From: Streptomyces sp. SA15
Lineage (GTDB): Bacteria > Actinomycetota > Actinomycetes > Streptomycetales > Streptomycetaceae
Direction: 5' to 3'
DNA: 64,000 nt
NCBI RefSeq assembly: GCF_002291145.1
Contig: NZ_NTGE01000017.1
Coordinates: 1 to 64,000 of the forward strand
This document shows positions 16,533 through 25,362 of the stretch, piece by piece. How positions within the stretch are numbered: position 1 is the first letter of the stretch; each line of letters opens with the position of its first letter. The notes under the pieces are model-generated. The model had not been told where the DNA came from. It did no database searches and saw only the letters and a list, made by a program, of their open reading frames with translations. The position numbers and the translations under genes were made by a program.

Positions 16533-16891
16533 GTCTGCCTCCCTCCCGGGGCAACCCACATCGCACCGGCGGCGCGGTCACCCCAAGAGTGAGTACCCTC
16601 GCGGCCGCACTTCATCTGACGCATCTGACGGCGATTCGATCAGCCACGAGGAGAGGCCGGAGTCGGTTCATCGGGGCAAGCAAGGCGGCGAGCGCCGTGT
16701 CCCGCGCGGGTGCGGGACGCGGCCGTCGAGGGCCGGTCCTTCGCGGGCCGCACCGCGGGACCGTACGGGCCGGCGCATGAGCAGGTCTTCCACGCCCGGC
16801 GACCCCTCCTGTCCCGCCGGGACGGAAGCGCGGAGGCGTTTCTCGTTCCCGCCCCGCTTGCAGTAGGGGGCGAACGTTGCCTGCCGGGGCA
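16533..16891. other. Region without a recognisable gene
   Basis: About 360 bases between the 474-aa gene and the short remnant at 16.9 kb. Open frames here are Arg/Ala/Pro-rich and lack ribosome sites. It presumably includes the promoter of the 474-aa gene. Nothing else could be supported. Confidence 0.5.
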
Positions 16892-17043
16892 CTAGCGATG
16901 GTCGGTTTCCCCGTCGCCGTCCTGCTCCCGCCGGGCGCCCTCCTCGGTTTCGACACCCTCCAAGGACTTGCCCGCCGTCGTGCCGTGCTCCCGCTCGTAA
17001 CCCTCCTTGGCGCTCGCCGTACCCGGTCAGGGGCGCGCCGTGC
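16892..17043 (-). pseudogene. C-terminal remnant of an acidic small protein
   Basis: A minus-strand frame ending at 16892 reads SAKEGYEREHGTTAGKSLEG then VETEEGARREQDGDGETDHR. The highly charged, Lys/Glu-rich composition is unlike chance translation in this GC-rich DNA. No start codon lies between it and an in-frame TGA at about 17020; an ATG with GAG before it (MGSTARP) ends at that TGA. It looks like a gene broken by a stop or frameshift. Family not recognised. Confidence 0.3.
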
Positions 17044-17100
17044 TGCCCATCTCCGCGGTGTAGAGCCGCCGCCGCAATGCGGCATCAAATTCGCGTAAAA

Positions 17101-17119
17101 ATTGCCGGAATACGGCAAT
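17101..17119. promoter_or_regulatory. Perfect inverted repeat upstream of the nfeD/flotillin operon
   Basis: ATTGCCG-N5-CGGCAAT, 7-bp arms with GAATA between, 75 bases before the NfeD-like start, in a locally AT-rich stretch. Suitable size for a dimeric regulator. No known consensus was matched. Confidence 0.4.
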
Positions 17120-17193
17120 GAAGCCTGCCGCCCCCGCGTGGGAGGATCCCGTCAAGCCGGAGGCCGGCGACGGGTGAGAGGGGGACGGCACGT

Positions 17194-17703
17194 ATGGCCT
17201 GGTTTCTCGGAATCGGCATCACGGGGGTCGTGCTGCTCGCTCTGTCGCTGGTCTTCGACGGGATGCTGGACGGCGCGCTCGACGGCGCGCTGGGCGGCAT
17301 CCTCGACGGGTGGCTGTCGCTGCCGGTCGTCGCCGGGTTCACGGCGATGACCGGCTTCGGCGGGGCCATCGCCACCGGGGCGGCGGACGCCGGCCCCGCG
17401 GCCGCCACCACGGCGGGAGCCGTCTGCGGACTGGGCACGGCCTGGCTGACGTACCGCTTCAGCCGCGCCCTGATGCGAGATCAGACGGCCGTCACCCCAC
17501 GCGGCGACGACCTCGTCGGCACCTCGGGCAACGTGGTGACCGCCATCCCGGCCGACGGCTTCGGCGAGGTGCTGCTCCAACTGGCAGGTCAGCCGGTGAA
17601 GTTCGCGGCCCGTAGTGCCGTGCCGGTGGCCCGGGGCGCCGAGGTGTGGGTGGAGGCGGCGCCGTCCGCGACATCGGTCGTGGTTCGCCCGGTGGATCAC
17701 TGA
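17194..17703 (+). CDS. NfeD-like (OB-fold) membrane protein
   Basis: 169 aa. The N-terminus has a membrane helix (FLGIGITGVVLLALSLVFDG) and Gly/Ala-rich hydrophobic segments at about 45-95. The C-terminal about 70 residues (GTSGNVVTAIPADGFGEVLL ... VEAAPSATSVVVRP) have the five-strand OB-fold pattern of NfeD proteins. NfeD proteins are partners of SPFH/flotillin proteins in membrane microdomains, and the flotillin gene follows after 57 bases. It corresponds to B. subtilis YuaF in position and architecture. ATG follows GAGAGGGGGACGG. Confidence 0.8.
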   Translation: MAWFLGIGITGVVLLALSLVFDGMLDGALDGALGGILDGWLSLPVVAGFTAMTGFGGAIATGAADAGPAAATTAGAVCGLGTAWLTYRFSRALMRDQTAVTPRGDDLVGTSGNVVTAIPADGFGEVLLQLAGQPVKFAARSAVPVARGAEVWVEAAPSATSVVVRPVDH

Positions 17704-17760
17704 GCCACCTCATCTCTTCTCTTTTCTCCTCTCGTCCTAGGTTGATTCGGGGGCATTGCC

Positions 17761-19302
17761 ATGAGTCCAGTCGTCGTCGCGGTGGTGGGGGTCGTCGTAC
17801 TCCTCGTGCTGCTGGCACTCGTCGTCATCACCCGCTACAAGGTGGCGGGTCCGAGCGAAGCGTTCATCGTCACCGGGCGGCGCGGCGAGAAGGCCACCGA
17901 CCCGGAGACCGGCCGGGTCTTCACCGACAACAGCGGTCAGAAGGTCGTGGTCGGCGGCGGCGTCTTCGTCGTGCCGTTCGTGCAGCAGAAGTTCACCCTC
18001 GACCTGTCCTCGCGGCACATCCCCGTGGCGGTCCGCGGCGCGGTCACCCTTCGCGGTGTGAAGGCCCACCTGGAGGGTGTCGCCATCGTCAAGGTCGGCG
18101 GCACCGAGGACTCGATCCGTGCCGCCGCCCAGCGGTTCCTGATGCAGCAGGACGGCATCGTCGGCTTCACCCAGGAGGTGCTGTCGGGTGCGCTGCGCGC
18201 CATCGTCGGCCGGATGTCGGTGGAGGACATCATCCGCGACCGGGCCGCTTTCGCCGGGCAGGTCGCCGAGGAGGCCGAGGCCAGCCTGTCCGGGCAGGGC
18301 CTGGTGCTGGACGCCTTCCAGATCCAGGACATCACCACCGAGGGCTCCTACCTGGAGGACCTCGGCCGCCCGGAGGCCGCCCGCGCCAGGCAGGAGGCCG
18401 ACATCGCCGAGGCCGTGGCCCGGCGGGCCGCCGAACAGGCCCGGCTGAAGGCGGAGGAGGAGATCGCCGTCGCCCAGCGGACGTTCTACCTGAAGCAGGC
18501 CGAGATCAAGGCCGAGACGGACGCGGCGGCGGCCCAGGCGAACGCGGCCGGGCCGCTCGCCGAGGCCGCCCGTCAGCAGCAGGTTCTTTCCGAGCAGGAG
18601 AAGGTCGCCGAGCGCCAGGCCGCGCTGAAGGACCGCCAGCTCGACACCGAGGTCCGCAAGCCGGCCGACGCCCAGCGGTACGCCGCCGAGCAGGAGGCCG
18701 AGGCGAGGCGGGTGGCCCGGGTCAAGCAGGCCGAAGCGGAGAAGTCGGCCGGGATCGCCGCCGCGCAGGCGGAGGCCGAGCGGGCCCGGCTGACCGGTGA
18801 GGGCGAGAAGCAGCGCCGCAGCGCGCTGGCCGAGGCCCAGGCCATCGAGGGCCTGAAGCAGGGTGAGGCCGAGCGGGCCCGGCGTGCGGCGATCGCGGAG
18901 GCGGTACGGCTGGAAGGTGAGGCCGACGCGGCGGCGATCGGCGCCAAGGGCGCGGCCGAAGCGGAGGCGATGCGGAAGAAGGCGGACGCCTTCGCGCAGT
19001 ACGGCGACGCGGCCATCGTGCAGATGCTCGTCGAGGTGCTGCCGCAGGTCGTCGCCAAGGCGTCCGAGCCGCTCAGCGCCGTGCAGAAGATGACGGTCAT
19101 CTCCACCGACGGTGCCGGCCGCATTCCGCGGGCGGTCGCCGACAACGTGGCCCAGGGGCTGGAACTGCTCGGCTCCACGACGGGCGTCGACCTGGCGGAA
19201 CTGCTGAAGGGCGTGACGAACCGGGTCGGCACGGCTGTCGGTTCCACCGGTTCCGCGGAGCAGCCGACGCAGTCCAACGGGAAAGTGGAGATCACGGGCT
19301 GA
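17761..19302 (+). CDS. Flotillin/SPFH family membrane-scaffold protein
   Basis: 513 aa. One N-terminal membrane helix (VVAVVGVVVLLVLLALVVIT), an SPFH/Band 7 domain (about 28-200, with YKVAGPSEAFIVTGRRGEK and VLDAFQIQDITTEGSYLEDL), then a long coiled coil rich in Ala-Glu (about 200-410, EA/AE flotillin repeats). The C-terminal part PQVVAKASEPLSAVQKMTVI is the flotillin assembly region. Such proteins organise lipid microdomains. Co-transcribed with the NfeD-like gene and ends in a strong terminator. Confidence 0.95.
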   Translation: MSPVVVAVVGVVVLLVLLALVVITRYKVAGPSEAFIVTGRRGEKATDPETGRVFTDNSGQKVVVGGGVFVVPFVQQKFTLDLSSRHIPVAVRGAVTLRGVKAHLEGVAIVKVGGTEDSIRAAAQRFLMQQDGIVGFTQEVLSGALRAIVGRMSVEDIIRDRAAFAGQVAEEAEASLSGQGLVLDAFQIQDITTEGSYLEDLGRPEAARARQEADIAEAVARRAAEQARLKAEEEIAVAQRTFYLKQAEIKAETDAAAAQANAAGPLAEAARQQQVLSEQEKVAERQAALKDRQLDTEVRKPADAQRYAAEQEAEARRVARVKQAEAEKSAGIAAAQAEAERARLTGEGEKQRRSALAEAQAIEGLKQGEAERARRAAIAEAVRLEGEADAAAIGAKGAAEAEAMRKKADAFAQYGDAAIVQMLVEVLPQVVAKASEPLSAVQKMTVISTDGAGRIPRAVADNVAQGLELLGSTTGVDLAELLKGVTNRVGTAVGSTGSAEQPTQSNGKVEITG

Positions 19303-19320
19303 CGAGCCGTCAGTCCACGC

Positions 19321-19345
19321 AGGCCCGCCGAGCGTCGGCGGGCCT
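19321..19345. terminator. Bidirectional hairpin terminator
   Basis: An 11-bp perfect stem (AGGCCCGCCGA / TCGGCGGGCCT) with loop GCG between the convergent flotillin (+) and transporter (-) genes. Confidence 0.85.
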
Positions 19346-19370
19346 GTCCTGCTGCACAGGCTTCCGCCCC

Positions 19371-20669
19371 TCACACCAGGGCGAAATAGCGCAGCCACAC
19401 GTACAGCGCCGCGAGCGTCACGGTGACGGCGGTGACGACCAGGCCGTACTTGGTGAACTGCCAGAAGGTGATGGGCTGGCGGTTGCGTTCGGCGATGCCG
19501 AGGACGACCACGTTGGCGCTGGCGCCGATCGCGGTGGCGTTGCCGCCGAGGTCCGCGCCGGCGGCCAGGGCCCACCACATGACGTGGTCGTCGCCACCGC
19601 CCATCGCCTGCACGAGGTCTCCGGTGATCGGCGCCATCGTGGCGACGTAGGGGATGTTGTCCACGATGCCGGACAGCACGGCCGAGGCACTCAGCATCAG
19701 CATCGAGCCGCCGAGTTCGTTGTCGCCGATGGCGTCGGCGAGGGACCGGGAGATCTCGCCGATGACGCCGGTCTCGATCAGACCGCCGATCATGATGAAC
19801 AGCCCGGCGAAGAAGGCGAGGGTGGGCCACTCGACCTCGCCGAGGACCTCGCCGGCCTCCGCGCTGGAGACCGCGATGAGCAGGCCCGCGCCGAGCAGGG
19901 CGACGACGCTGGGCTCGTAGTGCAGGAACGGATGGAGCACGAATCCGGCGACGACCAGGACGAGCACCACCAGGCCCTGGACGAGCAGCCGGGGGTCGCG
20001 GATGGCCTCGCGCTCCTCCAGCGCCATGACCTCCTCGGCGCGTGTCTCGTCGTAGACGAAGGACTTGCGGAACAGGAAGCGGCACATCGCGACGAGCACC
20101 ACGGTCAGGAAGGCGGACAGCGGGGCCAGGTGGACGAGGAAGTCGTTGAAGGTCAGGCCGGCGCGGCTGGCGATGATGATGTTGGGCGGGTCGCCCACGA
20201 GGGTCGCGGTGCCGCCGATGTTCGACGCCATCACCTCGGCGATCAGGAACGGGGCCGCCGGCAGTGCGAGACGCTCGCACACCAGCAGCGTCACCGGAGC
20301 GATGAGCAGGACCGTGGTGACGTTGTCGAGGAGGGCGGAGGCCACGGCGGTGATGACGATCAGCATCACCATCACCCGGAAGGGCCTGGCCCGCGCCCGC
20401 TTCACGGCCCAGATGGCCAGGTACTCGAACATGCCGGTCTTCTTGAGCACGCCGACGATCATCATCATGCCCATGAGCAGGAAGATGACGTTCCAGTCGA
20501 CGCCGCTGTGTTCCGAGAAAAAGGCGGACCTGTCGTCGGTCGCGCCGATCGCCAGCATCAGCGCCGCGCCGCCGAGGGCCGCGCCCACACGGTGGATCTT
20601 CTCGCTGATGATCAGGCCGTACGTCGCGACGAAGACGATGATCGCCGCCCAGCTCTGCCAGCCGTTCAC
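19371..20669 (-). CDS. ArsB/NhaD-type ion transporter (SLC13/IT superfamily)
   Basis: 432 aa with about 11 membrane helices. Two inverted-repeat signature regions: ASALLDNVTTVLLIAPVTLL with NIGGTATLVGDPPNIIIASR, and AVLSGIVDNIPYVATMAPIT with AAGADLGGNATAIGASANVV. The paired DN-T and GG-x-AT-x-(I/V)G motifs define the ArsB/NhaD/citrate transporter superfamily. It may exchange sodium for protons or export an anion; the substrate cannot be fixed from sequence. GTG start (20667-20669) follows GGAGG. A decayed cation:proton antiporter lies just upstream, so the site has held more than one ion carrier. Confidence 0.9.
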   Translation of the reverse strand: MNGWQSWAAIIVFVATYGLIISEKIHRVGAALGGAALMLAIGATDDRSAFFSEHSGVDWNVIFLLMGMMMIVGVLKKTGMFEYLAIWAVKRARARPFRVMVMLIVITAVASALLDNVTTVLLIAPVTLLVCERLALPAAPFLIAEVMASNIGGTATLVGDPPNIIIASRAGLTFNDFLVHLAPLSAFLTVVLVAMCRFLFRKSFVYDETRAEEVMALEEREAIRDPRLLVQGLVVLVLVVAGFVLHPFLHYEPSVVALLGAGLLIAVSSAEAGEVLGEVEWPTLAFFAGLFIMIGGLIETGVIGEISRSLADAIGDNELGGSMLMLSASAVLSGIVDNIPYVATMAPITGDLVQAMGGGDDHVMWWALAAGADLGGNATAIGASANVVVLGIAERNRQPITFWQFTKYGLVVTAVTVTLAALYVWLRYFALV

Positions 20670-20754
20670 GATCCTCCGATGTGTCGTTCCATCAGGCGGG
20701 CGGCCTCACGGCACCCGCCAACCTTGCCTGGTCGCCGACGGCGATTTCACGCGC

Positions 20755-21126
20755 CGACACGGCCGGCCTCCTTCGCGGTACGAGGTGTCGTGTCGTCGTC
20801 GGGTACGCCGGCGAGGCCGTCGACGCGGAAGAGGCGGGCGATCGGCACGTCGGTGGAGCCGGCCGGGTTGCGCCATTCCTCCGCAGCTTCGGGAAGGAGG
20901 AGACGTGCGTGCCGTCGTGAACAGCACCGCGAACAGGGACAGATCGGCCGTCACGGACACGATCTCGCTTGTCCGGCGTGATGTGGATCAGCCTGAGGAA
21001 CCCGTCGCTGACGAGCGCGCCACCGACCAGGACGAGGAGAGATGTCGACAGGACGGTCCGGGCCGCGAGGCCCGACAACAGCACCGCGATGAGCAGTGCC
21101 ACTTCGAAGACCACGACGAGCACCAT
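20755..21126 (-). pseudogene. Decayed N-terminal piece of a CPA1-type cation:proton antiporter
   Basis: ATG 21124-21126 opens VLVVVFEVALLIAVLLSGLA, RTVLSTSLLVLVGGALVSDG and IHITPD. The frame then slips at about 20968: EIVSVTADLSLFAVLFT in a second frame, then DGTHVSSFPKLR back in the first, then AAEEWRNPAGSTDVPIARLF in a third. The order matches the conserved N-terminus of NhaP-like antiporters (TVLSTAVLFLVAG...IATLALFAVLFTDGM). At least three frameshifts and loss of all later helices make it non-functional. Confidence 0.65.
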
Positions 21127-21350
21127 GACCTGGCTGGACCCCCGATCGGCGAAGAGAGTTCTCTCAAGACCGCCGACCAGGCTTCCCGGCACACCGCGAG
21201 GAACCCTACACGTTCTTTACACGGCATTGACGGGCTCCTGACGCGCACTCTGGGAGCCGGGACATTGCCGGATTCCGGCACACTCCGCTTCGGGCGCCGC
21301 GACAACACCTGATGCGCGTCCTAGCGGGGTAGGGTGACGGCCGCTCAGGT

Positions 21351-21380
21351 TTGACGAGCTCCTGGCGAAGTTCATACCAA
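21351..21380 (+). promoter_or_regulatory. Probable promoter of ktrB-ktrA
   Basis: -35 TTGACG (21351-21356), 18-bp spacer, -10 TACCAA (21375-21380), 38 bases before the GTG start. The -10 is poor, so confidence is limited. The remaining intergenic sequence from 21127 holds no gene. Confidence 0.4.
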
Positions 21381-21417
21381 CCCTTGACGGAATCGACGTA
21401 TCCAGGAAGGGCAGCCG

Positions 21418-22791
21418 GTGGCCGTACCTACCGCCCGGGCGCGCCACTCGCTGTTCACCGCGCACCCCGCCCGCACCGTCGTGGTGGCCTTCGCCGTCGT
21501 CGTCGCCCTCGGGACCGCACTGCTCGCGCTGCCGATCTCCGCCGAAGGGGGTACGGCCACCGGGCTGGTGCCCGCGCTGTTCACCTCCACCTCGGCCGTC
21601 TGTGTGACGGGCCTGGCGGTCGTGGACACCGGCACGTACTGGAGCGGTTTCGGCGAGGGTGCGATCCTCGCGCTGATCCAGGTGGGCGGCTTCGGCATCA
21701 TGACGATGGCCTCCCTGCTCGCCCTGCTGGTCTCCGGCAAGCTGCGCCTGCGGCTGCAGCTCACCGCGCAGGCGGAGACCAAGAGCCTCGGCATCGGCGA
21801 CGTGCGCCGGGTGCTGTTCGGCGTGGCCGGCACCACCCTGATCGTGGAGCTCGCGGTCGCCGCCATCCTCGCCCTGCGCCTCCGCTCCGGCTACGGCAAT
21901 TCCGTCGGCGAGGCCGCGTACCTCGGCTACTTCCACGCCGTGTCGGCCTTCAACAACGCCGGCTTCGGGCTGCACGCCGACAACCTCACCCGTTACGCCC
22001 AGGACCCCTGGGTCACTCTGCCGGTCGCCGTGGCCGTGATCCTCGGCGGTATCGGCTTCCCCGTGCTCCTGGAACTGCTCCGCCACCGGCACCGCCGCCG
22101 CACCACCGGCCGCCGCAACTGGACCCTGCACACCAGGCTGACCCTGATCACCACCGTCTGCCTGCTCGCCGTCGGCACCCTGCTGACCTGCCTGCTGGAG
22201 TGGACCAACTCCCGCACCCTGGGTCTCCACGACTGGCCCGAGAAGCTCCTGAACGGGTTCTTCCACTCCACGATGACCCGGACCGCGGGCTTCAACGCCC
22301 TCGACATCGGGGCGATGCAGTCCTCCACGCTCCTGATGACCTGCATGCTCATGTTCATCGGAGGCGGCAGCGCGGGCACCGCGGGCGGCATCAAGGTCAC
22401 CACGTTCGCGGTGCTGGCCGTCGCGATCATCGCCGAGGTACGCGGCGAACCCACTTCCGCTGTTCTCGGCCGCAGGCTCGCCCCGCACGTCCTGCGCCAG
22501 GCCCTGACCGTGGCGCTGCTCGGCGTCGGACTGGTCATGACCGCCACGCTCGCCCTGCTGAGCATGACCACGCTGGCCTTCGACGGCGTCCTCTTCGAGG
22601 TCGTCTCCGCCTTCGCCACCGTCGGCCTGTCCACCGGCATCACCGCCGACTTCCCCGACGCCGGACAGGTGATCCTCGTCCTGCTGATGTTCATCGGCCG
22701 CCTGGGCCCGATCACCCTCGTCTCGGCGCTCGCCCTGCGCGAGCGCAAACGCCGCTACGAACTGCCCGAGGAGCGACCCGTCATTGGTTGA
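21418..22791 (+). CDS. ktrB: KtrB/TrkH-type potassium translocating subunit
   Basis: 457 aa with four M1-P-M2 pore repeats. Filter regions: TSTSAVCVTGLAVVDTG (first), SAFNNAGFGL (second), STMTRTAGFNALDIG (third) and SAFATVGLSTGIT (fourth), each with the essential Gly. The gating-loop region GGGSAGTAGGIKVTTFAVLA after the third filter is characteristic of KtrB/TrkH. Works with the KtrA RCK subunit encoded next. GTG start after GGAAGGG. Inner-membrane, sodium- or voltage-driven K+ uptake; relevant to osmotic and turgor control. Confidence 0.93.
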   Translation: MAVPTARARHSLFTAHPARTVVVAFAVVVALGTALLALPISAEGGTATGLVPALFTSTSAVCVTGLAVVDTGTYWSGFGEGAILALIQVGGFGIMTMASLLALLVSGKLRLRLQLTAQAETKSLGIGDVRRVLFGVAGTTLIVELAVAAILALRLRSGYGNSVGEAAYLGYFHAVSAFNNAGFGLHADNLTRYAQDPWVTLPVAVAVILGGIGFPVLLELLRHRHRRRTTGRRNWTLHTRLTLITTVCLLAVGTLLTCLLEWTNSRTLGLHDWPEKLLNGFFHSTMTRTAGFNALDIGAMQSSTLLMTCMLMFIGGGSAGTAGGIKVTTFAVLAVAIIAEVRGEPTSAVLGRRLAPHVLRQALTVALLGVGLVMTATLALLSMTTLAFDGVLFEVVSAFATVGLSTGITADFPDAGQVILVLLMFIGRLGPITLVSALALRERKRRYELPEERPVIG

Positions 22792-23506
22792 CTACCTGCA
22801 CTCCCTGCGCCGGCGCCGCCGCAAGCGCCTGGCCGACCGGCACGCCCCCTCCGTCGGCGACCAGCGGGTCGCGGTCATCGGCCTCGGCCGCTTCGGCAGC
22901 TCGCTCGCCAACGAACTGATGCACCGCGGCTGGGACGTCCTCGGCATCGACACGGACGCCCGCGTGGTGCAGAAGTACAGCGACGCCCTCACTCACGCGG
23001 CGGTCGGGGACTGCACCGACCCCGAGGTGCTGCACCAGCTCGGCGTCCACGAGTTCACCAGCGCCGTCGTCGCCATCGGCGACTCCGTGGAGGCCAGCAT
23101 CCTGGTCAGCTCCAACCTGCTGGAGGCCGAGGTGCCCAACATCTGGGCCAAGGCCATCAGCCGCCAGCACGGCCAGATCCTCGAACGCCTCGGCGTCCAC
23201 CACGTCGTCCTGCCCGAGCACGAGATGGGCGAACGCGTCGCCCACCTCGTCACCGGCCGCATGCTCGACTTCATCCAGTTCGACGACGACTACGCCCTGG
23301 CGAAGACCGTCGCCCCGGACATCGCCACCGGCGTCCCGCTCGCCCAGAGCCGGGTCCGCAGCAAGTACGGCATCACGGTCGTCGGCATCAAACGCCCGGG
23401 CGAGGACTTCACGTACGCCACCGCCGAAACGGTCGTCCAGAAGGGCGACGTCATCGTGGTCACCGGCAAGACCCACGCGGTGGAGGCCTTCGCCGAGCTC
23501 AGCTGA
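22784..23506 (+). CDS. ktrA: KtrA/TrkA-type RCK regulatory subunit
   Basis: 240 aa. After a basic N-terminus comes an RCK N domain with the nucleotide-binding GxGxxGxxxA-like loop (VAVIGLGRFGSSLANELMHR), acidic strand end VLGIDTDARV and GDCTDPEVL. The C-terminal RCK-C domain (about 165-235) ends GDVIVVTGKTHAVEAFAEL. KtrA octamers bind ATP/ADP (and c-di-AMP in RCK-C in some species) and gate KtrB. It begins at a TTG that overlaps ktrB by 8 bases, so the genes are translationally coupled. Confidence 0.92.
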   Translation: MVDYLHSLRRRRRKRLADRHAPSVGDQRVAVIGLGRFGSSLANELMHRGWDVLGIDTDARVVQKYSDALTHAAVGDCTDPEVLHQLGVHEFTSAVVAIGDSVEASILVSSNLLEAEVPNIWAKAISRQHGQILERLGVHHVVLPEHEMGERVAHLVTGRMLDFIQFDDDYALAKTVAPDIATGVPLAQSRVRSKYGITVVGIKRPGEDFTYATAETVVQKGDVIVVTGKTHAVEAFAELS

Positions 23507-24018
23507 GGCGTACGGCCCTGAAGGGGAGCCTGTCGTCGTCTCGGCCGGGGCGCTCGCCGACCGGGTCGAGGTACGTGGTGTGGTTGACGGCGGCCCGGCC
23601 TTCCGGGCGAGGCCAAGGACCGCATCTTCGGCATCGAGAACGCGTAGCACGGGAGCCTGCTCGGCCGGCACCCCCGCCTGGACCAGGACGGCTCGCTGAC
23701 CGTCGGGCAGACCCACTGGGCCCTTGACAAGGACGGCCGGCCCGGGGAGGAGAAGGCCCTGGAGGTCGCCGCTGCGGGCTGCCGCCTCAGGGGATCGAAC
23801 TGCGCGCATCCGTCTGCGCGCATCCGTGGGCGGCCGCTACCTCGGTCGGTTCGTGCTGCTTTCCGAGCCCGGCGCCGTAGTGCCGCCCTCACCGCCCCCC
23901 CGCGGACCTGTCTGGTCGCCGTCAGCCTGGCCGACCACCTCGGTGCCGCGCTGGACACGGCGGGTCCGGTGCTCGACCGATGACCGCGAGCGGCGCCATG
24001 GCGGGTCCGCGCGTCGGA
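23507..24018. other. Gene-free stretch with unrecognised open fragments
   Basis: About 510 bases between ktrA and the CBS gene. Plus-strand pieces such as QDGSLTVGQTHWALDKDGRP (about 23.68-23.74 kb) and CLVAVSLADHLGAALDTAGP (ending at a TGA about 23.98 kb) look like protein but are separated by stops and have no starts. They are probably debris of one or more lost genes; I could not name the family. Confidence 0.4.
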
Positions 24019-24501
24019 TCAGGCGCCGGGCGCGCTCAAGCTGCCGGTCTTGCTCAGCAGTTCATGCAGCAGGTGGGAGGCGGTGATGACGCCGAGCAGA
24101 CGCATGCCGGCCTTGTCCTTCTCGGCCACCGCCACCAGCGGGCTGCGCACCTGTGCCATCAACGCGGCGACCTCCAGCGCGGTGTCGTCCGGATCGGCGA
24201 TCGGCGGCGGGGCCGCCGTACGCGAGAGGCAGTCACCGACACGGCGGCCGGCCAGGGCCTCGCACAGCCGGTCGGCGTGCCGCTCGTCGACCACCGCGGC
24301 GAGCGTGGGGTCCTCGATCACATACGTCGGCACCAGCACCTTGATCATCTGAGAGGCCGGAAGGATGGCCTTCGGCTCCCCGAGTTCGTCGAGCACGAGC
24401 AGCCCGGGCAGTTTGTGCTCGGCCATCAGCCGGGCCGCGTCCAGGGCGTCGCTGTCGACGCTCACCGACTCGTATTCCACCGCCAGGTCACGTGCGCGCA
24501 C
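24019..24501 (-). CDS. CBS-domain protein
   Basis: 160 aa, two CBS motifs: VRARDLAVEYESVSVDSDAL with HKLPGLLVLDELGEPKAILP, and CLSRTAAPPPIADPDDTALE with SPLVAVAEKDKAGMRLLGVI. The second ends TASHLLHELLS. GTG start (24499-24501) follows GAGGAG. Similar stand-alone CBS proteins in actinobacteria accompany universal stress proteins and ion transporters. Cytoplasmic nucleotide sensor by family; partner unknown. It is distinct from the CBS protein at 0.7-1.1 kb, having a longer linker. Confidence 0.8.
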   Translation of the reverse strand: MRARDLAVEYESVSVDSDALDAARLMAEHKLPGLLVLDELGEPKAILPASQMIKVLVPTYVIEDPTLAAVVDERHADRLCEALAGRRVGDCLSRTAAPPPIADPDDTALEVAALMAQVRSPLVAVAEKDKAGMRLLGVITASHLLHELLSKTGSLSAPGA

Positions 24502-24845
24502 GGTCGGCTCCTCATCTGCTGAAACGTCCCCGGCACCCAGCGTCGTACGGGTCCCGCCCCGGCGCCAGGCCATCGCACGGAAACATGCGCAACCCATGCG
24601 CCGTCCGTCCGACGTGGAGCCACCGAGCACAGACCCGTGACCGCAGCCACCGCAGGCATTCTCCCGTGAACCGAGCCCTGCCCGGCGTGACAGCACAACC
24701 GTCGGGAAGGATCAGCGGTCTTCCCTGCGGAACCAGACGTCCCGGAAAAGCACGGCAACCACCCCTCGCGCGTGCACCCGGCGTCACACAGCGCGCCTCG
24801 ATCGGCGAGAGCCGCGCTTGTCCGAACTGCGAGGAGGCGCGTCGG

Positions 24846-25049
24846 ATGGCCAGACGTCATCACGAGCGGGACGGCTTCCGGGCGCGCTCGCGCAGGCACA
24901 GGGAGGCCGCCATCGGGAGCATGCAGCCCGCCGGGCAGCGCGCATACGTCCTGAACGACGTGGTCGAACCGCTGCTGCACCGTGCCGACCTGCTGTCCCA
25001 GCTCCTGCGGATCGGCCACGCAGCCACGTCGGAACACGGCAAAGGCTGA
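24846..25049 (+). CDS. Small hypothetical protein, 67 aa
   Basis: MARRHHERDGFRARSRRHRE, then a more ordered half QRAYVLNDVVEPLLHRADLL SQLLRIGHAA. The N-terminus is strongly basic and the C-terminus forms a likely amphipathic helix. GAGGAGG lies about 8 bases upstream. The family is not recognised. The 340 bases between the CBS start and this gene hold no other supportable gene. Confidence 0.45.
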   Translation: MARRHHERDGFRARSRRHREAAIGSMQPAGQRAYVLNDVVEPLLHRADLLSQLLRIGHAATSEHGKG

Positions 25050-25362
25050 ACCTCACCCGACGGACGAGCGCCGCCGGGCTCGCGGCCGTCGGTTCGTCGC
25101 GTTCCCTGGGTGGGGTGGGGTGGGGCGGATGCCGATGTGGTGGTTCTGCACGAGCATCCAACCGGGGAAGCCCGGCGCCGGGGTAGACGGCGAAGCCCAC
25201 CAGCGTGACGGTGTATCTACGCCGGCTGAGTGCATTCGATGCGTTCGGGTACCCGCGCCGGAGAGGACGGTCGCCACCGGCCGGGATTGCCGGGACTGCC
25301 ATGTGCCGGCTCGCGGTGAACCGGCAGCGCGCGACGCACGGGGCCTCGGTGAGGATGTAACC

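Noticed and set aside
17737..20280. 847-aa minus-strand frame spanning flotillin and transporter genes
   Set aside because: Runs antisense to one gene and out of frame through another; no coherent domain.
21180..21417. Riboswitch leader (for example c-di-AMP ydaO type) before ktrB
   Set aside because: No conserved riboswitch core was recognised and the likely promoter is only 38 bases from the start.
23506..24018. Possible acetate-kinase or stress-gene remnant
   Set aside because: Some stretches look protein-like but I could not match them to a family with any confidence; listed only as a gene-free region.
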